This document shows positions 22,457 to 24,374 of a stretch of 24,374 nt of DNA, in pieces; the first letter of the stretch is position 1, and each line of letters begins with the position of its first letter. A model generated the notes under the pieces. That model was not told the DNA's origin. It saw only the letters and a list, made by a program, of their open reading frames with translations, and searched no databases. This DNA comes from CAZYMF01 sp964648215 (lineage in GTDB: Bacteria > Desulfobacterota > Binatia > HRBIN30 > JACQVA1). A program made the translations under genes and the position numbers. Where the stretch lies: contig CAZYMF010000056.1 of the NCBI GenBank assembly GCA_964648215.1, positions 1 through 24,374 of the forward strand. The letters run 5' to 3'.

Positions 22457-22903
22457 TCACCGGGCGCGGCGGCCCTGCCCGCGCCAGAGTGGCAGTCCAC
22501 CGGCGTCGCGGAGCTCGAGAGTCTGATCGCCTTTCTTGATCGCGGCGGCGATGATCGCCGGCTTTCCGTCATAGGTCACCCGCGAACCGCGCACCTCGAT
22601 CTGGTCCTTCGCCGCCAGCTTGAGCGCCTGCTTGTCCACGTACCACGCCGGTCCGACGTGGACGGAGATGGTCTCCTTCGCCGTCTTCACCGTGAGGTGG
22701 ATCCCGCCCCCGGCGCGACCGCCGTGTTGGATCGCCTCGACGTTCACGATCTCGCCGCTGACGGTCTCGACCGTCTTCGGGTCGTAGATGCCCCCGCCCT
22801 TCCCTGGACCCATGCCGCCCTGGGCGACGGTTTCGCCAGCCAACGTCAGGCTGGCAGCAAACGCCGCCGTCGCAATCACAGCCATTCGAACGGTGATTTT
22901 CAT
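22457..22903 (-). CDS. Secreted small OB-like (DUF5666-type) protein
   Basis: A 148-residue exported protein. Residues 1-28 are a signal peptide (MKITVRMAVIATAAFAASLT then LAGETVAQ). A Gly-rich stretch (GGMGPGKGGG) follows, then a beta-rich domain with ETVSGEIVNVEAIQ, IHLTVKTAKETISVHVGPAWYVD, QIEVRGSRVTYDGKPAIIAAAIKKGDQTLELRD, in the pattern of OB-fold periplasmic proteins that bind nothing known. The WYVDKQALKL..DQIEV..S core recurs in uncharacterised proteins of many Gram-negatives. AGGAGGT stands 8 bases before the ATG. Upstream are a GCCCGC hairpin and a sigma-54-like promoter. It is divergent from the acsA-like gene. Confidence 0.8.
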   Translation of the reverse strand: MKITVRMAVIATAAFAASLTLAGETVAQGGMGPGKGGGIYDPKTVETVSGEIVNVEAIQHGGRAGGGIHLTVKTAKETISVHVGPAWYVDKQALKLAAKDQIEVRGSRVTYDGKPAIIAAAIKKGDQTLELRDAGGLPLWRGQGRRAR

Positions 22904-22922
22904 GGACGATACCTCCTGTCAC

Positions 22923-22939
22923 GCCCGCCGAGAGCGGGC
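22923..22939 (-). other. Short leader hairpin of the secreted OB-like gene
   Basis: A perfect 6-bp stem (GCCCGC and GCGGGC) with a 5-base loop lies between the predicted sigma-54 promoter and the ribosome binding site. It would be in the mRNA leader and could affect stability or access to the start codon. Confidence 0.4.
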
Positions 22940-22955
22940 TGACAAGCAAGGAGCA

Positions 22956-22970
22956 GCGAATTCTACGCCA
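22956..22970 (-). promoter_or_regulatory. Sigma-54-like promoter candidate for the secreted OB-like gene
   Basis: Minus-strand TGGCGT-AGAAT-TCGC keeps GG and GC at the required spacing and three of four bases of the -12 box. It is weaker than the copies at 8015, 15249 and 23218. Confidence 0.42.
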
Positions 22971-23020
22971 CAAACAGTGCCTTCACGCATCATTCCTTTA
23001 AACCCTCGTCGCGGAGCGAA

Positions 23021-23037
23021 TGTCTCCCGTCTTGCGA
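23021..23037 (-). promoter_or_regulatory. Divergent enhancer-like element of the OB-like gene
   Basis: Minus-strand TCGCAAGACGGGAGACA is a diverged relative of the shared 17-bp element (a two-base gap is needed to align AGA and CGGGA). Its left edge is 67 bp from the -24 box at 22970, which is the main reason to list it. The rest of the 362-bp gap 22904-23265 shows no gene. Confidence 0.3.
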
Positions 23038-23160
23038 GGCGCGCACGCTTTGGTTCGCAATTCCCGCAGCGCCACGGGTCGGCGAACGAGGAGGGAACGT
23101 TGGCATTGTCCCCGTCGGCGCGCACGAGGATGCAGCCTGACGATGAGAGGAAGATTCTTC

Positions 23161-23177
23161 TTGCCAGGACTGGGAAC
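23161..23177 (+). promoter_or_regulatory. Enhancer-like element of the acsA-like gene
   Basis: TTGCCAGGACTGGGAAC differs from the 18530 copy at 3 of 17 positions, and CTTCTTGCC to its left is also shared. Its left edge is 57 bp from the -24 box, one helical turn closer than the 67 bp of the other copies. Confidence 0.47.
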
Positions 23178-23217
23178 CGATGGCTTCGAAAGCCTGGCCC
23201 GCGCTCGATTGGCAACC

Positions 23218-23232
23218 TGGCAGAGAAGTTGC
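23218..23232 (+). promoter_or_regulatory. Sigma-54 promoter candidate for the acsA-like gene, inside an inverted repeat
   Basis: TGGCAG-AGAAG-TTGC matches the consensus except at the sixth base. It lies in a perfect inverted repeat, ATTGGCAAC (23208-23216) and GTTGCCAAT (23228-23236), so the promoter DNA or the adjacent RNA could fold or be bound by a dimer. The predicted start near 23244 leaves about 22 bases to the ATG. Confidence 0.62.
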
Positions 23233-23265
23233 CAATTGGGATTGTTGGGAAAGCGACCTTGAGTC

Positions 23266-24374
23266 ATGCCTTGGAAGGCCATTGCCAAGCCTGAGACGAG
23301 CTGGAAGGTCGCGCCCAACCTGATCGACTACGAGCAGACTCGTGCGTCGTTTTCCTGGGCGGCCGCCCGCGCCGATCTCAGCGGCTTGCCGCGGGGACGG
23401 GGTCTGAACATCGCGCACGAGGCGGTCGACCGGCACGCCGCCGGCCCGCTGCGCGATCACCTCGCCCTGCGCTGGCTGGGCAAGCGAGGCGAGGTGCGCG
23501 ACTTCAGCTACGGCGACCTGCGTGCTCTGACCAGTCGCTTCGCCAACGTGCTGCGCAACCTGGGCGTGGGCAAGGGCGATCGCGTCTTCGCCCTGGCCGG
23601 GCGCATTCCCGAGCTGTACGTCGCCGCCCTCGGCACGATCAAGAATGGTAGCGTTTTCTGCCCGCTGTTCTCCGCCTTCGGCCCCGAGCCGATTCGGCAG
23701 CGGCTGTCGATTGGCGACGGCAAGGTGCTGGTGACGACGGACTCGCTCTACCAGCGGCGCAAGGTGGCCGATCTGCGTCCGTTGCTCCCGTGCCTCGAGC
23801 ACGTCTTACTCATCCGTGCCGAGGGGGCCGCGGGCGCGGCCGCCCGCACGGTCGACTTCGCGGAGCAGATGGCCACCGCCAACGACGACTTCGAGATTCC
23901 GGCCACCGCTCCCGAGGACATGGCCCTGCTGCACTTCACCAGCGGCACCACCGGCACGCCGAAGGGGGCGGTGCACGTGCACGAAGCGGTGGTGGCGCAC
24001 TACGCCACCGGCAAGTACGCGCTCGACTTCCACCCGCAGGACGTCTTCTGGTGCACGGCCGATCCCGGTTGGGTCACCGGCACCTCCTACGGCATCGTGG
24101 CGCCGCTGGCGCACGGGATCACCAGCATCATCGACGAGGGCGACTTCGACGCCGAGCGCTGGTACGGGCTGCTGCGGGATCAGCGGGTCACGATCTGGTA
24201 CACGGCGCCGACGGCGGTGCGCATGATGATGAAGGTCGGCAGCGCGATCGCCCGCCGGTACGAGCTGCCGCGCCTACGTTTCATCGCCAGCGTCGGCGAG
24301 CCGCTCAACCCGGAGGCGGTCGTATGGGGCCAGGAGGCCTTCGGCCTGCCGATCCACGACAACTGGTGGCAGAC
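23266..24374 (+). CDS. Acetyl-CoA synthetase-like adenylate-forming enzyme (AcsA type), cut by window edge
   Basis: The first 369 codons of an ANL-superfamily acyl-CoA synthetase, with no stop in the window. It activates a short-chain acid (probably acetate) to acyl-AMP and then acyl-CoA. The phosphate-binding loop is HFTSGTTGTPKGAVH (about residue 224), followed by WCTADPGWVTGTSYG and IDEGDFDAERWY, which are close to Bacillus AcsA and bacterial acetyl-CoA synthetases; VGEPLNPEAV and DNWWQ start the ATP-binding core. The C-terminal lysine-bearing domain is outside. The ATG at 23266 lacks a strong ribosome binding site, but codons read cleanly from it. The sigma-54-like promoter upstream suggests that acetate activation is under special control. 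Confidence 0.9.
   Translation, partial: MPWKAIAKPETSWKVAPNLIDYEQTRASFSWAAARADLSGLPRGRGLNIAHEAVDRHAAGPLRDHLALRWLGKRGEVRDFSYGDLRALTSRFANVLRNLGVGKGDRVFALAGRIPELYVAALGTIKNGSVFCPLFSAFGPEPIRQRLSIGDGKVLVTTDSLYQRRKVADLRPLLPCLEHVLLIRAEGAAGAAARTVDFAEQMATANDDFEIPATAPEDMALLHFTSGTTGTPKGAVHVHEAVVAHYATGKYALDFHPQDVFWCTADPGWVTGTSYGIVAPLAHGITSIIDEGDFDAERWYGLLRDQRVTIWYTAPTAVRMMMKVGSAIARRYELPRLRFIASVGEPLNPEAVVWGQEAFGLPIHDNWWQ

Noticed and set aside
22788..23294. Plus-strand open frame of 168 residues over the gap 22904-23265
   Set aside because: It starts inside the opposite-strand secreted-protein gene, has no recognisable domain and no ribosome binding site.

Overview
The window is a stretch of very GC-rich, tightly packed bacterial chromosome. 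No phage genes, transposases, tRNAs, rRNAs or CRISPR arrays are visible. The gene mix (a soluble P450, a wax-ester/diacylglycerol acyltransferase, a hotdog thioesterase, an AcsA-type acyl-CoA synthetase, a B12-dependent ribonucleotide reductase, periplasmic OpgG, c-type cytochrome and an AmmeMemoRadiSam enzyme) fits a high-GC Gram-negative of the deltaproteobacterial/Binatota kind. That placement is an inference from gene content; no marker gene here proves it.

Layout. 1-4365: lipid and xenobiotic metabolism. A nitronate monooxygenase (5' end only) and a P450 form a minus-strand pair behind a TetR-type palindrome; then come WS/DGAT, a divergent thioesterase and a GST. 4485-7199: OpgG behind an NDH-2/SelD-type FAD oxidoreductase, both on the minus strand. 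7235-7500: a decayed DUF1003 gene. 7517-7948: a small secreted cytochrome c. 8198-13788 (plus strand): NrdJ, a succinate-semialdehyde-type dehydrogenase and an 800-residue kinase (REC-PAS-PAS/GAF-HATPase) whose first PAS resembles the FixL haem PAS. 13919-15088: a sigma-70 family factor facing it across a long inverted repeat. 15299-24374: an accessory, stress-like region with a DksA/TraR-BON-HPF-cold-shock fusion, a UMF1/Atg22 transporter, two paralogous small proteins of unknown function around a FixJ-type regulator, AmrS, a pair of tandem-repeat proteins resembling beta-flower proteins, a HAD remnant, a secreted OB-like protein and the start of an acsA-like gene.

The most interesting signal is regulatory. 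Seven intergenic sites resemble sigma-54 -24/-12 promoters. Six of them, including those of the cytochrome, the DksA-HPF fusion, the FixJ-type regulator, AmrS and acsA, have a related 17-bp element upstream at a nearly constant distance (67, 67, 67, 67, 69 and 57 bp between left edges; 57 is one helical turn less than 67). This looks like a local sigma-54/enhancer regulon joining unrelated genes. A second motif, an identical 13-bp palindrome followed by a shared 3' tail, lies upstream of one of the small paralogues and of the repeat-protein pair. It is a candidate site for the FixJ-type regulator, possibly acting with the FixL-like kinase. Together the region looks like an oxygen- or stress-responsive programme that joins ribosome hibernation, electron transfer, acetate activation and several undescribed small proteins. 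All regulatory links are inferences from sequence.
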